A program made the translations under genes and the position numbers. Below are positions 10,522 through 23,102 of a stretch of 64,000 bases of DNA, piece after piece. The stretch's first letter is position 1, and every line of letters starts with the position of its first letter. The notes under the pieces are model-generated. The model worked only from the letters and a program-made list of their open reading frames with translations, had not been told where the DNA came from and did no database searches. Source of the stretch: Thalassia testudinum (Eukaryota; Streptophyta; Magnoliopsida; Alismatales; Hydrocharitaceae); NCBI GenBank assembly GCA_037157565.1, contig JAZHRO010000024.1, positions 11,724,501-11,788,500 on the forward strand, in the 5' to 3' direction.

Positions 10522-12269
10522 TGATGTAAACACATTTACACTACTTAAAATATCTATTTATGCATGTTCTTAAGCATAGGATTGCATTTCATGATATAAA
10601 TATTGCATTACATGCATCATCTTGCATTTAGAGTAGTTTGAATAAAATGGAGGTTAATTGTCTCCTTTTATGTGCTTGGACAGGGTAAATATTTTATCGG
10701 GGCCTCGGATCAAAGATCCAACCGTATGGATATGATCAGGGCGACGATTGGAGTTCAACGACTCCAAGATCGCCCTAATCAGGCATCCGTAGCATCAGAT
10801 AGAGACCGGGGAACCCTAGAAGATCAAGGGCCAGGATGGTGTAAATCCGCAATTCAGATGGAAAATCCGACCACACGGATGAATTCGGATCGACGATCGC
10901 AGCCGAACGACACAAAAATCGAGTCAATCCGACATCCGTGGCACCATCTACAACTTCCAGAAGATGGACGGCCAAGGCCATCCCAGCCACCCAATCAGCC
11001 GCAGGAGTCCTGTGAAGACCGCGCACCGTCTCCTCTCCGCCGTTGGATCTCGATCCAACGGCTGCGGTCGCTCGCGTTTAAAAACGACCGCGCGACCATT
11101 TCGCCCGCGTAGCGCAGCGGCGACGCAGCTGCGGGCGAAGCGGAGGTCGCGGGTTCGAGCCGCGGTGAGGGGGTCGAAGGCGCGGGCGAGCGGGCGCGCA
11201 CGAGCGTCAGATGAAGATCCAACGGCCGCGCGCGCCCGATAGCGCCGACGCGCAATTGGACGCTCTGGTGGGCGCGCGATCGCACGCGGGCGGGCGCGCT
11301 ACGCAGCGGGCGCGGACGCGATCTAAGCCGTCCGATCTCGCGATCGGACGGCTGAGACGACGCGGACGTGCGTATGCGTTACGCGCGCAGGCCAGCCGAG
11401 CGGGCGCGCATGGGCGCGGCGGCGACGGCGACGGCAGGGCTTTAGCGACGGTATTATCCGTCACTAAAGACCCCTTATTTATTATTTTGAAGATGTAATG
11501 TCCATTTTGCCCCCACTCCTTGCAACTATAAAAGGAGACCCCCTCCATACGAAATTTTCATCCCTTCCTTCTCCTCTCTACCTCTCCAAAGCTCAAGAGA
11601 AGCTTGTCCCACACCCGGGATGCTTCTCGCGAGATAAAGTCCAAATTTTCGTCCCCCTTCGGAAGTGGATCCCGCGACGACGACGGCGTGCTGCTTCGTT
11701 CCCGTTCTTCTGCTTCGTCCTCCTTCGTCCCGCTTCGTTCTCCTTCGTCCAGGCGTCGTCCCGTCCGGCTCGTCCTCCAAGCGACCGTCGAGGAGGATTC
11801 TCTCTCCCTATTCTTTTTACTGCTTTCTAGTATAGATTTACTGCTTTCTAGAGTAGTCTATTCGTCCTCCGAGCGATCGTCGAGGAGGACATTTCTCCCT
11901 CCATTCTTTTAATGCTTTCTAGAGTAATTGTTTTATGTTTTCTAGTTGTAACGAACGAACTCTTTTATGATAAATTCCTTGTCTATTCTACATCTCATTT
12001 TGATTTCCATGTATAGTATTCTTTCTCTCTCTCTTACTCCCTCTGTCTCTTTTATTTGTTGTAGATACTTAGATAGTTTAAATTGAATTTCTTTGTGACA
12101 AAATAAAAAGAAACGCGAAGTTTTTAAATCAAACGTTCGCCTCCCTGTGTTCGACCCGGAATTCTTTTTTGGTATAAATCTTATTTGTTGAACACGAATT
12201 CTTCGCTTTCGAACTACAACGATAGGTTTTTCCAAAACCAAACACGTTAGCGTAGATTCTCGTTCAACA
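10522..12269 (+). repeat. 3' LTR of element A (1748 bp)
   Basis: Near-identical to 4576-6333. Differences include loss of about 16 bases with a CACGTG core near 10979 and an intact tRNA-like A box at 11110-11120. The TATA box is at 11527-11535. The high similarity and the many surviving CpGs point to a recent insertion. Confidence 0.9.
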
Positions 12270-15080
12270 ATATACCACCACAACAGTAGAACAACATTCA
12301 TAACATAATATGAACTGCAGGTAAAGAAAAGTACAGCGGTAACAAGAACTACTCACTATAATGGAACAAAAAGAGGTACAAGAGAACAGTGGTAACTCTA
12401 CTGGATCCTACTCAGCCCAGCGTCCTCTGCAGCCGCTGACCCTGGCTGCTCAACACCTGGTCCTGAAAGGTAACGAGTGTAACACGTCAGCAAAACGTTG
12501 AGTAGAGTGGCAACTAAAACTAAAGAAACAGTAGAGTGTACAGTAGCTGTTATGTTCTGTTACTTTCTTTATTTACGTCTTTCAATTGTCTCACGATTTC
12601 ATTTATTTCTCAGATCCTTTACTTGATCTCGAATGTTCCTCGTGGGAACAATCTTGATTGCAGTCTTTTCCAAAAAGTAGAAGTAGCATGTTGTGTTCTC
12701 CTGGCCGGGAGAGTCCCCCGTGGTGATCCTACTCTCAGTCAACCACCCCAAGGTCATGGACAGACGTAACGGTGACTACGGCACGCGCGATAAACGCACA
12801 AGTAGCTAACCCGCACTGGCACGCAGTCAGTCGTTTCCGTTAACGGGTGCGCCCAAAGCACAGCACAGAACCAGTACAGGGAAAAGCCCTCTCAGTAACA
12901 GGGGTCCAACCCTCCACAGTAACCAAACAGGGGCCTTGCCCCACCACAGTCCGCGCACCCTCGCCTGACTACCCTGGTTTGCCCCAGTGGGCCTAACAAG
13001 TCGGTGTATGAGGCTAGCAGAACCCCGGGGCTCATGGGGTAGCTAGTGCCCTCCCTACACTAGTAGCTCTCCTCGGTACTACGTACGCGAGGGCCAGCAA
13101 GTCGGTACAAAGTGGCTAGTCCTAACTCTGGGTCCCTGGGGCGGCTGGCTCCGCTCTGCACTAAACAGGTACAGGTACTTCCTTCGTACTACGTACCCAA
13201 GAGACAGCACACTACCACGTCTTTCTTTCTCAGTTCCATTCCTTTCTCTTTCCAGGAGTTCCACTCCTAATTCCCCGTAGGGTTCCAGCTCTTTTAACTC
13301 AAAACATCTAGGTTTCACTTTCCAGTTTCACGTTTTTACAATCCATGTTCTCAATCACGTTTATTTATTCATAACGGGCAGCTGTTAATTCAGTTTACAG
13401 GCAGCTATTTGTTCCTTTCCATTTTTCCAAGACTGCAGTATTTATATATTCCACTAGTTTTCCCGTCCTAGGATTCGTGCCATATCTTAGGATCTATCAT
13501 ACAATCTAGTTTTCCAACCTAGGATTCATGCAATACCTAGGATTTATCATTCAATCTATTTCTCATTCCTAGGATTCATGCAATGTCCTAGGTTCTATTT
13601 ATGGTTCCATAATTTAACAGATTATACTAATAAACTTAAAAGCCACTCTACCGGTTACAACAGGAGTACTGGGGGCGTGGTCGGGAATCCCGCGTGCCTC
13701 CGCAACCCCCGAGACTGTAACGGAACGGAGTCCTATCACAAGGATCAAACACAAGGAGTTTCTCAAAATAGTATATAGCTACTGTAGACGGGTAGAGGAT
13801 TTAATTCCGAAAAGAACGCAACTCGAAATGCGGAAAACAGACTCCGAACGGGCCCTAAACGGGTCGAAAACGACAAAACAGTGCAAAAACAGACGTCTGG
13901 AACCTCTTCCAGACGTCTTAAAAAGTGGATCAGAGGTTACCTTTGCTCTGCGTGGTCTCTCAGACGTCCAGAAGCCTGCGGGCCCGGATGTCTGGAAGTC
14001 GCTCCCGTCGTCTGGCACTGCAGCCAGACGTCTGATTCGCGCTGGATGGCGAATCCGAACCTGCGCGTACCCATTTCCTCTCTCTCTCAATACAGTCAGT
14101 CGAAGAAGAGGAAGAAAGACGGAAATAACTCACCTTTCAGACGTCTGGACAGTCCTCCAGACGTCCTCCCCGCCGTCTGGTTGGAAACCCAGATGTCTGA
14201 TTCTGGAGAAAATTCCAGAATCAGGGCGCAACTCGCCCTCCGCTAGCGACGCACAGCCGCGCCGCGCCTCGTCCGCCTGCTGCTCGAGCAGCAGCAGGCC
14301 TCCCGCGTCACCCCAGACGTCTGCTGCTCCCCCCGCTGGCCGGCTCTAGCAGCCCCGGCAAGCTCGCCCTCCAGCCGAGCGCCTCCTCCCTCGAGCAGCA
14401 CCTCCTCCCATGCTCACCGCGGTTGTCGCTGCCGCCGCTCACTCGCGCTCGCTCTCGCGCACCGGCTGGAAGGAGAAGAGGAAGGGGGCGGAGGTGATGA
14501 GAGTGAGGGAGAGGGTGTGGCGTTTTAAAGCCGTGCGGGGAGGAGAGAGAGCGGACAGAGGGCGCAGCCTGCGGCCGTAGGAGAGAGGGAAAAAGAGAGA
14601 GAGATGCGCTCGCAGGTATGCACGCTCAAGCGCGCAGACGAAACCGCGCGTGTCGAAAAAACCGAATCCCAGACGTCTGGAAGGGGTCCCAGACGTCTGG
14701 TCCGACGTCTGGGCCACCTCCCAGACGTCTTAAAAGATGTCTGAAATCGCACGTTCGTAACAGTATTCCTTTCGTTTCATATTCCAAGCTTTTAGATCTC
14801 TCTATTTACATTTCTGTTTCCATTCTTTAAAATAGGTAGCTCGTGATTTTCTACTAACAAGGTATCATATTAAGTAACCAGTACATTTGCTAGCATTTAA
14901 AGTTTTATAGGCATCTCAAGTAAACAGTGTAGCTCAACCATACTTATTTGTTCCCGCCCTAGAGTTCATTCTCATCCTAGGGTTCTACATGTTTCTCAAG
15001 TATACAGTATAGCTCAAACCATACTCATCTGCTTCTGCTCTAGGGTTCATTCTCATCCTATGGTTCATTTAAGTTACTCT

Positions 15081-16838
15081 TGTTGGTGCTAGCACACCAC
15101 GAACATTTGTTTTGATGATAACAAAACACGTGTTATTTAACATTTGCAATTTGAGTCCTAGATTTCAGGTCAATTGCAAATGTAGACGTGTTTAGACGGA
15201 GTTCGAGCTCGCATCCAGGACGGATTGGAGGAGCTTGACGGAAAACAGAGGAGGTTCGCGTGGAGCGAAAGATTGAAGATGGAAGGAAATTAAGAATAGG
15301 ATAGATTTCCTTCTTTTGTACTTGTTGTATTTTTTCGTTTCTTTTCTTGCTCTTTTTGATTCCTTAGAACATTATGTTAAAGAGCCTCAAAGTACCCTAA
15401 AAGTAGTCCTAGGAACACCTGCACAACCCTAGGATACTTAGGTTTTCTGTAGAATACTTAGAAAACCAATATAGGGCTCAAACAGCATTTACAGACGTCT
15501 AATACCAAAATCAGACGTCTGATAAAGTATTTTAAGACGTCTGACTGTTGTTTCAGACGTCTGATAACCTGTTAGGCTGGACATAATTAGTTCTGTCTGA
15601 TGAAATCAGACGTCCAGACCTTAGACCAGACGTCTTAGGAGACGTCTGATGACTTTGCCAGACGTCCAATTAGTGGACCGTTGGCTGGCTTAGAAAACAC
15701 TCAAGATTATGACCGTTAGAGCCTTATCAGACGTCCATAGGACTTTCCAGACGTCTGATAAATGACCGTTTTGCCTCGGCTGACCCAAAATCTCTTCTCA
15801 GAGATTTTCTAGCCGTTGCAACGTTTGGAAATCAATTCCCACAGTAAAAGTAGGTTTCCAGACGTCCAGACATAGTGCCAGACGTCCTGTATGTCGTCTG
15901 ATGGACTTGCGCAAAAACCCTGTTTAGATCTGATTCAAGTCAGGGAGAAACCCGCATAGAATCAGACGTCTGACCTTTAAATCAGACGTCTTAAAGTGGC
16001 CTTCCAGACGTCTGATGCCAGAGTTAGACGTCTGATAACCCTGTCAAATGTAATCATTGTCCTGATTTCGGCCTGATTCTCTTGGGCTTTGCACTCAACG
16101 GCTATAGAACCTTTCTTAAGCCTTCCAAAGCCTTCCTAAGGCCTCTATAAATAGAGGGGAGCCTTTGCAACACAAAAATACACTTGGATACACTTAGACA
16201 CACAAGATATACACCTAGAGAGACCAAGATACACTAAGATCAAGTATTTCCACTCTCTTGTGTCCAAGAAGCACTTGCTCTCTAAGCTCAAGCTCCATCA
16301 TCTTGAGAGCATCATTCCCTTCGCGCACCCGCTCTCCCGCCGTTGTCTACGAGAGCGACATTGCGCCGTTGCGTGGCTCACGCACCCGCGTCATCGTCGA
16401 CGCACTCCTTGAAAAGGGGAGTTTCCTAAATCATATAGAAGCTTAGGTTTATTACTTTGTTGGCTCTATAGGTTTGTTGTTTTATTTTATCTTTGTCTTT
16501 TGGTTGGGTATTCGCCTTACGAATTCCCGTCTCCTTCGTGGGACAAAATCCTTCTCGTGGAGAGAAGGGGTTGAGGAACGCTACCCTCGTACTTGTAGCG
16601 TGGTTGTATTGAGGTTGAATCACCCTCGTTTTAAGTGATTCGGTTTAATGGATTTGATCAACTAGGTTGATCGGAAAATCCTAACTCGAGAGGGTTAGGT
16701 GGTGGTTTTCACCCGGTTTGGGTTTCCACCTAAAAATTACTTGTGTACATTTTGTGATTGCTTATTTTTGTGATATTGCTTTCAATTCCGCATTTTCTTT
16801 GTCACGCTGATCTCACCCCTCCTAGTAGGGAACTTTCA
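15081..16838 (+). mobile_element. Solo LTR of a SIRE/Maximus-like copia element
   Basis: Runs from TGTTGGTGCTAGCAC to GGGAACTTTCA and matches, in opposite orientation, the LTRs of element F. It is flanked by ACTCT (15076-15080) and ATTCT (16839-16843), a TSD with one mismatch, inside the C LTR. TATA box TATAAATA at 16146-16153. A dense array of AGACGTCT-type palindromes (about 15490-16035) lies upstream of the TATA. No internal region is present. Confidence 0.85.
16146..16153 (+). promoter_or_regulatory. TATA box of the copia solo LTR
   Basis: TATAAATA followed by GAGGGGAGCC, conserved in the LTRs of element F (minus strand, 48639-48646 and 52471-52478) and in the solo LTR on the right (62622-62629). 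Confidence 0.7.
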
Positions 16839-18198
16839 ATTCTAAGCATGCAATTCATTTTTTTAAAATCATAACATTAATGTAAACCACTCTACTGGCA
16901 AACACGGGAGGAATGGGGGCTCAGATCGTAGATCCCGTTGCCTCCGCAGCTCCCACGTACTCGACTAGCTAGAGACCTATACAATTGACCAACCACATCA
17001 AACGAGTCTAAAACCATATACAAGTAACACTAACTCATAGAGAAACTCAATCGAAAAGCAACGATAATTCTTTTGCGGAAATCTGATTCCGTTTGGGCCT
17101 TAAACAGGTCAAAAACACTCACACTGTCCAAAATCAGACATCTGGGTCTAGTCCCAAACGCCTTAAAAGACGTCAACACTTACCCTAGGTTCCTTGCAGC
17201 TACCACCAATGTCCAGACCCTTCCGCGATCGTCTGAGGTGAGTTCCAGACGTCGGACCCTCCTTCCAATAGTTTGGAGGTAAGGTCAGACGTCTGGAGAC
17301 ATGTCCAAACACCGAAAGCACCTCAAAGGGCGCACCCCACGCCTTTCCAACTCCTTGCTCTCTGCGTACATACACACAGAGATAAATAAAGCTGGACAAG
17401 ATCCCTGCAGTGAGGCCTGCATGGCCATAACCGCACAAAAGCACGTACCTTAGCACTGCGCGTGCTTTCAGACGTCCGGCTTTAGCTCCGAACATCCTTC
17501 TGCTACTCCAGATGTTTGGGAGATGCTCCAGACGTCTGATACGGGAAAATATCCAATACGCAGAGCTTTTCCCGCGAGCTACCTCCTTCGCAAGCGTGCC
17601 CACAGGAGCTGCATCAATGTCTCCAGCGGTTGCAAGAGGCCAAGGCGCCTGCTCACAAGCTCCTCCTCCTCGCCCGCACCCTCGACACCTCCTGCACGAG
17701 CTCCCTCGAGCTCCCGTGGCTCCCTCTCGAGCTCCTCCCATGCTCCTGCTCCCCTCTCCTCCTCCTCAACGTCCCGTCTCTCTCTCTTTGTCCTCTCCTC
17801 TCGTGGCGCTGGAGGGAAGGGAGGAAGGTGGAGGACGGAGGTGGTGGCTGGTGGAGATGGATGGAGTGGCGTGGGGGAAGTGGGGGTTTAAATAGAAGAG
17901 GTTTAGGGTTTGGGGTGAGGAGAGAGAGAAGAAATACACGTGCAGCGCGTGCGTGGAAAAGAAAGAAGGTACGGTCTCTACTTTCAAACATCCAACACTT
18001 CGTCCAGACGTCTGGACAGACGTCTGACAGCTAATCCAGATGTCTTAAACAACCCAAAAAGGCAGCGGGTCATTTCAACATAACAAACTTAAAGGAAGTT
18101 TCGTCCTCGAAACTTGAGCCAAGTAGGGTGCAGAAAAGTATTGTAAAAGCACACAACAAACTTAAAGAGGATCAAAGTAGATCCGAAAAGACGTACCC

Positions 18199-18612
18199 TC
18201 AAAAAAGCTCCGAGTACTGTTCTCGCATTACCGCCTCAGGCTCCCAAGTGGCCTCCTCGTATCGTTGGCTTCTCCCTAAGACTTTCACCAGTGATACCTA
18301 CTTCCGCCTCAGACTCTAAACGGCTCTGTCTAATATCTGTACCGGTCTCTTGGGATAGGTCAGGTCGTCTCCCACCTCGACGCTCTCATGGCTCAAAACG
18401 TGGCTGGGATCGGCGACGTATTTCCTGAGGTTGGACACGTGGAACACGTCGTGCACTCCAGAGAGATGGGGAGGAGGGGCAAGCCAGTAAGTAATGGGTC
18501 CAACCCACTCCAAAACCTCAAAGGGTCCCACAAACCTCAGCGCAAGCTTCCCTTTCACCCCAAAATGCTGCAAGCCCTTCATGGACAAACACGGAGAAAG
18601 ATGTGACCCCAA
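18199..18612 (-). pseudogene. Element C pol end: integrase C-terminus and chromodomain
   Basis: Contains the post-integrase segment (LALRFVGPFEVLEWVGPITY, then VHDVFHVSNLRKY) typical of plant chromoviruses. After stop codons it continues with a chromodomain-like end, VSLVKVLGRSQRYEEATWEP, in which a Trp expected before RSQ is Gly. The last readable codon precedes TGA at 18199-18201. In chromoviruses this domain is thought to steer integration to marked chromatin. Broken by TAG codons and not functional. Confidence 0.8.
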
Positions 18613-18712
18613 CCTCGAATTGTACCTCCCTGTGCTTCCTGTCAGCGTAGCTCTTCTGCCTACTCCTGACAGTGCGGAGTCGCCTGTGAATTTACTCTAT
18701 CACCTCCTGACT

Positions 18713-19555
18713 CTACCGGATCAGGCTGGGGCCAACCTCCCACTTGGTCCCCACCTCGACCCAACTCAAGGGTGCGGTACACCTCTGTCTGTACAGAGCC
18801 TCATAAGGTGCCATGCCGATGCTCAAATGATAGCTGTTATTGTACGCAAACTCTGCCAGGGGCAAATTCTCCTCCCAAGAGCCTCTCCAGTCTAGTACAC
18901 AAGCGCGTAGGAGGTCCTCGAGTGTCTGTATGGTGCGCTCTGATTGCCTGTTAGTTTGGGGGTGGTAGGCAGTGCTGAACCTTAGACGGGTCCCCAATGC
19001 CTACTGAAACTCCACCCAGAACTAAGATGTAAAACTAGCATCCCTGTCCGGTACGATTTCGTGAGGGACTCTGTGCAGACGCACCACATCATTAACATAT
19101 CTCTCTGCTAGCTACACTGGCTGAAAGGTGACTCGGATCGGTAGGAATCGTGTCGTCATCGTCAACCGGTCTACTATCACCTAAACTGCGTTATGTCCCT
19201 ATTGGGTAACTGGTAGACCCACCACTAAGTCCATGGTGATGCTCTCCCACTTCCACTCTGGCACAGGAAGTGGCTGTAATGGCCCTGCAGGCCTCTGGTG
19301 CTCGACCTTCACCTGCTGCCATACCAAGCAATGCTGGACAAACTCATCAACATCCCACTTCATCCCTCTCCACCAGAAGTCGCATTGCAAATCATAGTAC
19401 ATCTTTGTATTTCCAGGATGTATGGTGAATCGGGACTCGTGCACCTCAGTCAGGAGCTCTCTCAACAACTCCTCGTCTCTAAGAATGCATAGGCGTCCCC
19501 TCATGCGTAGTATCTCGTTTGAGAAGGAAAAGTCTCCTGGGTCCCCAGTCAACAC
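18713..19555 (-). pseudogene. Element C integrase, degenerate
   Basis: Two separated readable pieces on the minus strand. The first (19555-19199) carries the H2C2 region (HESRFTIHPGNTKMYYDLQ ... CLVWQQVK), with a Cys changed to Trp at the second CxxC position, and the start of the catalytic core (ITMDLVVGLP). The second (18997-18713) carries the HPQTN...SERTIQ motif with the catalytic Glu. The middle, with the second Asp, is disrupted. Much of the loss fits single-base changes to stops. Confidence 0.82.
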
Positions 19556-19614
19556 CCTGTCTCGCAGTGTCTATAAGTACGGATCGGCCATCTGTCCTGT
19601 AATGATGCAATCTA

Positions 19615-20955
19615 TCAGCTCTGGTCGTGCCTGTCGCATCCTGTCACTGCCCCGCAGTTCCCCTGTGACTCCCGAGGTCGCCAACTGCCCACCTCCTCCA
19701 TGACTCTCCAACTCCGTGCCTGCAAGCTGGCCAAGTGGGCAGGCACCTTCCGACTCAAGGCGTCGACCACCACATTGGCCTTCCCTGGGTGGTAGGAGAT
19801 GTTGTAGTCATAGTCCTTCAAGAGCTCTAACCAACGCCTCTGTCTCAGGTTGAGCTCCTTCTGGTCAAATAGATTTCTGAGGGTCTTGTGATCAGTGAAG
19901 ATCTCGAATGTCTTGCCATACAGGTAGTGCCTCTATGTCTTCAGCGCGAAGACAACTGCTGCCAGCTCTAAGTCATGGGTGGGGTAATTATGCTCATGGG
20001 GTTTCAGTTGCCGTGAAGTGTAAGCGACAACGTGACCCCTCTACATGAGCACACCACCCAACCCTTGCAATGATGTGTCAGTGTAAATCACAAACTCGCC
20101 ACTACTATCTGGAATGGTAAGTATAAAAGCTGAAATCAGTCTCTCCTTCAACTCCTGAAAGCATGCCTCACACTCATCGGTCCAAGAAAAGGGCACATCC
20201 TTTCGGGTCAGTCGAGTCATAGGACGAGCGATCTGAGAGAACCCTCTGATAAACTGCCGGTAACAGCCTGTCAATCCTAGAAAACTGATTACCTCGGTCA
20301 CTGTGCGTGATCTCTCCCACCTCAGCACGGCCTCAACCTTGGTTGGATCCACAGCCAATCCGTCTCCCAATATCACATGGCCCAAGAAAGTCACCTGTCT
20401 CAACCAAAACTCACACTTGCTATACTTGGCATACAACTTGTGTCGTCTCAAGGTATCCAGGACCATACGTAAATGCTGTCCATGATGTGCCTGATCCCGT
20501 GAGTAGACTAGGACGTCGTCGATGAACACCACCACAAACTAATCTAAGTACGGTCTGAAAACACGGTTCATCAAGTCCATGAAAGCAGAGAGGGCGTTGG
20601 TCAACCCGAATGGCATGACCAAGAACTCGTAGTGCCCATACCGAGTACGGAAAGCTATCTTAGAGACGTTGGTCTCCTTGATCCTCAACTGGTGGTAACC
20701 TGACCTCAAATCTATCTTAGAGAATACTGTGGCATCTCTCAACTGGTCAAAGAGGTCGTCGATACGAGGCAGCAGGTACTTGTTCTTGACGGTGACCCGA
20801 TTCAGCTGTCGGTAGTCGATACAAAGTCGTAGGGTACCGTCCTTCTTCACAAACAACATGGGGGCTCCCCAAGGGGACGCACTGGGCCTCACAAAGTCCT
20901 TCTCCAACAGGTCCTGTAACTGTGACTTGAGCTCTCGCAGCCCAAGCGGCACCAT
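19615..20955 (-). pseudogene. Element C reverse transcriptase and RNase H, degenerate
   Basis: Minus strand. Reverse transcriptase motifs are [45 protein letters not shown] and the catalytic FIDD (20515-20526). Downstream, RNase H motifs include [25 protein letters not shown] and [15 protein letters not shown]. Stops interrupt the frame at about 20538 and in the RNase H. The protein is nearly the same as that of element D, which places both in one family. Confidence 0.85.
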
Positions 20956-21207
20956 CTTGTTCTATGCAGTAGAAATGGGGCTGGTCCACAATACCAGTGA
21001 GATCTCAAACTCGATCTCACGCTCAGGTGGTAGTCCTGGCAACTCCTTTAGGAAAACGTTGAGGTACTTGCAGACCACCGGAATACTCTGAAAGTCAGCC
21101 ACGGGACTGGGCTCTGCTACAACACAAGCCAAGAAGCCCTCGCACCCCTGGCCTAAAATCTTCGCTGCCTGAAGAGCAGAGATGCACCTAAAACCTCCGT
21201 CCACCGG

Positions 21208-21657
21208 CTAGCTATGAAACTTGAAGGGAGGCAACCTTGGTATGGAGAAGAAGATCTTTCCCTCAAAACAATCTACCAAAGCATGATAGGCAGACAGCCA
21301 GTCCATCTCTAGAATCATGCCAAAGTCCTCCATCGGGATCACAATCAGGTCGGCGGGAAGACTGTGTCCCCCTATAGCGTCCTCGCAGTCTGTAAAAAGC
21401 TCCTCTGCTACGAACAACTGGCCACCTGGCTCTCTAATCAGGAACGAAACCTCTAGTAGTACACTACCCGGTCCCAAACTGACGACAAAACTCGCGGAGA
21501 CAAAGGAATGTGTGGCACCAGAATCAAAAAGAACATAGACTAATCTGCCAGAAACAGTAACCATACCTGCCACCACAGAGCCTGAAGCCCTAGCGTCTCT
21601 AAGTGTTGTTAGGGCATTGATGCGCTCCTCAGCCCTAAGTGCAGACAAAGAGGCCAC
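21208..21657 (-). pseudogene. Element C aspartic protease region
   Basis: Minus strand. Contains the active-site motif YVLFDSGATHSFVSA of retroviral-type aspartic proteases and ends with [20 protein letters not shown], the segment linking protease to reverse transcriptase in Del/Tekay elements. This piece is open for 149 codons but is bounded by stops on both sides. It would process the Gag-Pol precursor in an intact element. Confidence 0.82.
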
Positions 21658-21659
21658 AC

Positions 21660-22919
21660 TCTGGGTCTAGCGGGCAGCAGCTGACCGGTACCCTCTTCGT
21701 GACTGCTATCCTCCTCCACGTGCTTGGTGACCACGATCGCCTACTCGGCTTCCAGCACTCGATGCAGGGAGCATCTACTGTGCTTCGGCCCTAGATGGGC
21801 AGTCCCTCCTTATGTGGCCCGGTTGGCCACACTGGTAGCAGAGAGGAACACGGCCTCCTCCCTCAGTCGGTCTCTGCTGGTGGCTAAGCGGGGGTCCGAT
21901 GCTAGCAGCAGGCCCCTATCTGGGGCTCCCAAAGGCCACTGGTGGCCCCACAAAACAAGACTGCTCTCCTGCGACCACTGTGTGCCTCCTCTCCCAACGG
22001 CCTTGTGAGTACTATGACTGGTAGGACCTCGTCCGTCCGCTGTCAGTGTCTCGCGTGACCGAGTTGCTTTCCTCATAAGTCATGGCCGCCTCAACCACAC
22101 GAGAGAAGGTGGGTAACTTCAGGGGTTTCACATACCCCCGAATCACCGGTCAAAGCCCCTCAGTAAACCTCCACAGGCTCTCCTCCTCAGTAAACACAAC
22201 TGTCGGGGTGAAGCGTGACAGCTCCAAGAAACATGTGCGGTACGCGCTAACTGTCATCGCCCCCTGACGGAGAATGTGAAACTCCCGTCTCCTCTGGTCC
22301 TGCCAGGTCTGCGGGAAGTACTGCTCGCAGAAGAGAGCCACGAATCGGTCCCACGTCGGCTCTCTCCCCTCCTGGCCTCTGACTGCCCTCCAGCACCTGT
22401 GGGCTGCGCTCTCCAGCTGGTACGTGGCAAAGGCCATGCAGCACTCTACAGGAGGGCGAAGGGTGTCGAACACCTTCTCTATCTGCTCCAGCCAGTCCTC
22501 TGCCTCAGACGGGCTCTCATCCCCCTTGAAGGAGGGGGCTTTAGCTTCCGGAACTGGCCGAAAAGCTCATGGTGGAGCTGCAACGGGGGAACAGGTACGC
22601 CTCCAGGTAAGGAGGGCTCGTGCTCAGAAGTGTCTGAGGGTGGTGGAGGATCACCCCCTCCCCCTCCAGCTCGTACAGCACTACAGCGGTTCCCCTACCC
22701 CAAAGAGGACTCTCCCTCCACGTCCTCAGGAAAGGGCAGCCGAGGAGGCTGCTGGAGCTCCTCTCGTACGATAACTTGGATTATCTCAGCGAGATCCTGG
22801 GCCTGAATGCTCGGAAGGAGAGGTGGGTCGGCTGGTGCCTCAGGTCCAGCACGTTCGCCCCTTTGACCTCGCCCACGGCTACGTCCGCAGCCTGCCTCGA
22901 GAATTCTTCGACGAGGCAT
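21660..22919 (-). pseudogene. Element C gag, degenerate
   Basis: The probable start is ATG at 22917-22919, followed by an Arg/Gly-rich N-terminus. The capsid-like Retrotrans_gag part reads FATYQLESAAHRCWRAV and EPTWDRFVALFCEQYFPQTW. A CCHC zinc knuckle (CYQCGQPGHIRRDC, 21799-21840) follows. Several in-frame stops and at least one frame change break it. Gag would form the particle and package RNA. Confidence 0.8.
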
Positions 22920-23090
22920 CTCCTACAATGAGACACAGGAAAAAGAGCACGAACTATCAATGATAACAAATTACATCAATAGATAAGACCCGAAATGAAG
23001 ATCAAAGCGATACGTTGTGATGGTCATCCTAGTTGCATACATGTGGGTGGCCAGTTCTCAAACATTTGGTTCATTACTCAGGACGACCTT

Positions 23091-23102
23091 GCTCTGATAC
23101 CA
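23091..23102 (-). other. Primer-binding site of element C (initiator tRNA-Met)
   Basis: The minus strand reads TGGTATCAGAGC three bases after the end of the 5' LTR, complementary to the 3' end of initiator tRNA-Met, the usual primer of Tekay/Del-type elements. Confidence 0.88.

Larger units (their letters stand above)
4576..12269 (+). mobile_element. Element A: non-autonomous Athila-like LTR retrotransposon
   Basis: Complete element with perfect TSD ATATA (4571-4575 and 12270-12274). LTRs 4576-6333 and 10522-12269 are almost identical apart from a few indels. The primer site matches tRNA-Asp and a polypurine tract precedes the 3' LTR. The LTRs, leader, 3' UTR and tract are shared with element B. 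No Gag, protease, reverse transcriptase, RNase H or integrase motif is present; instead there is one long reading frame of unknown function with a frame break. I infer it depends on B-like elements for replication. Confidence 0.88.
4394..14762 (-). mobile_element. Solo chromovirus LTR (D subfamily), split by element A
   Basis: Inserted in the C LTR with a perfect TSD GTATT (4389-4393 and 14763-14767). The LTR runs from TGTAACGACTCGATTCC to CGTTCGTAACA and, without element A and its TSD, is about 2.67 kb. It closely matches the two LTRs of element D (42690-45385 and 55964-58604). No internal region or second LTR accompanies it, so it is a solo LTR left by recombination between the LTRs of a full element. 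It carries several AGACGTCT palindromes (for example near 13895, 13912, 14140 and 14670-14740). Confidence 0.85.
3235..18076 (-). repeat. 3' LTR of element C, in three pieces
   Basis: Pieces 3235-4393, 14768-15080 and 16844-18076 align in order with the other LTR of C (23106-23836 plus 35404-37396) and total about 2.7 kb. The plus-strand left end is TGTTACAACCCGATCC and the right end GTCATTTCA. Just outside the right end, the minus strand reads TTTCGAGGACGAAACTTCC, the familiar sequence before the 3' LTR of Tekay/Del-type elements. The two gaps are a solo chromovirus LTR and a solo copia LTR. Confidence 0.85.

Noticed and set aside
16426..16623. Repeated 65-codon frame also at 48200-48397 and 52032-52229
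   Set aside because: It recurs only because it lies in the copia LTR (U5 part) shared by these copies; no coding evidence.
17512..18034. Several overlapping plus-strand frames near 17.5-18.0 kb and 36.8-37.4 kb
   Set aside because: They fall in the U3/promoter part of the C LTRs (minus-strand element) and are not conserved in frame between the two LTR copies.
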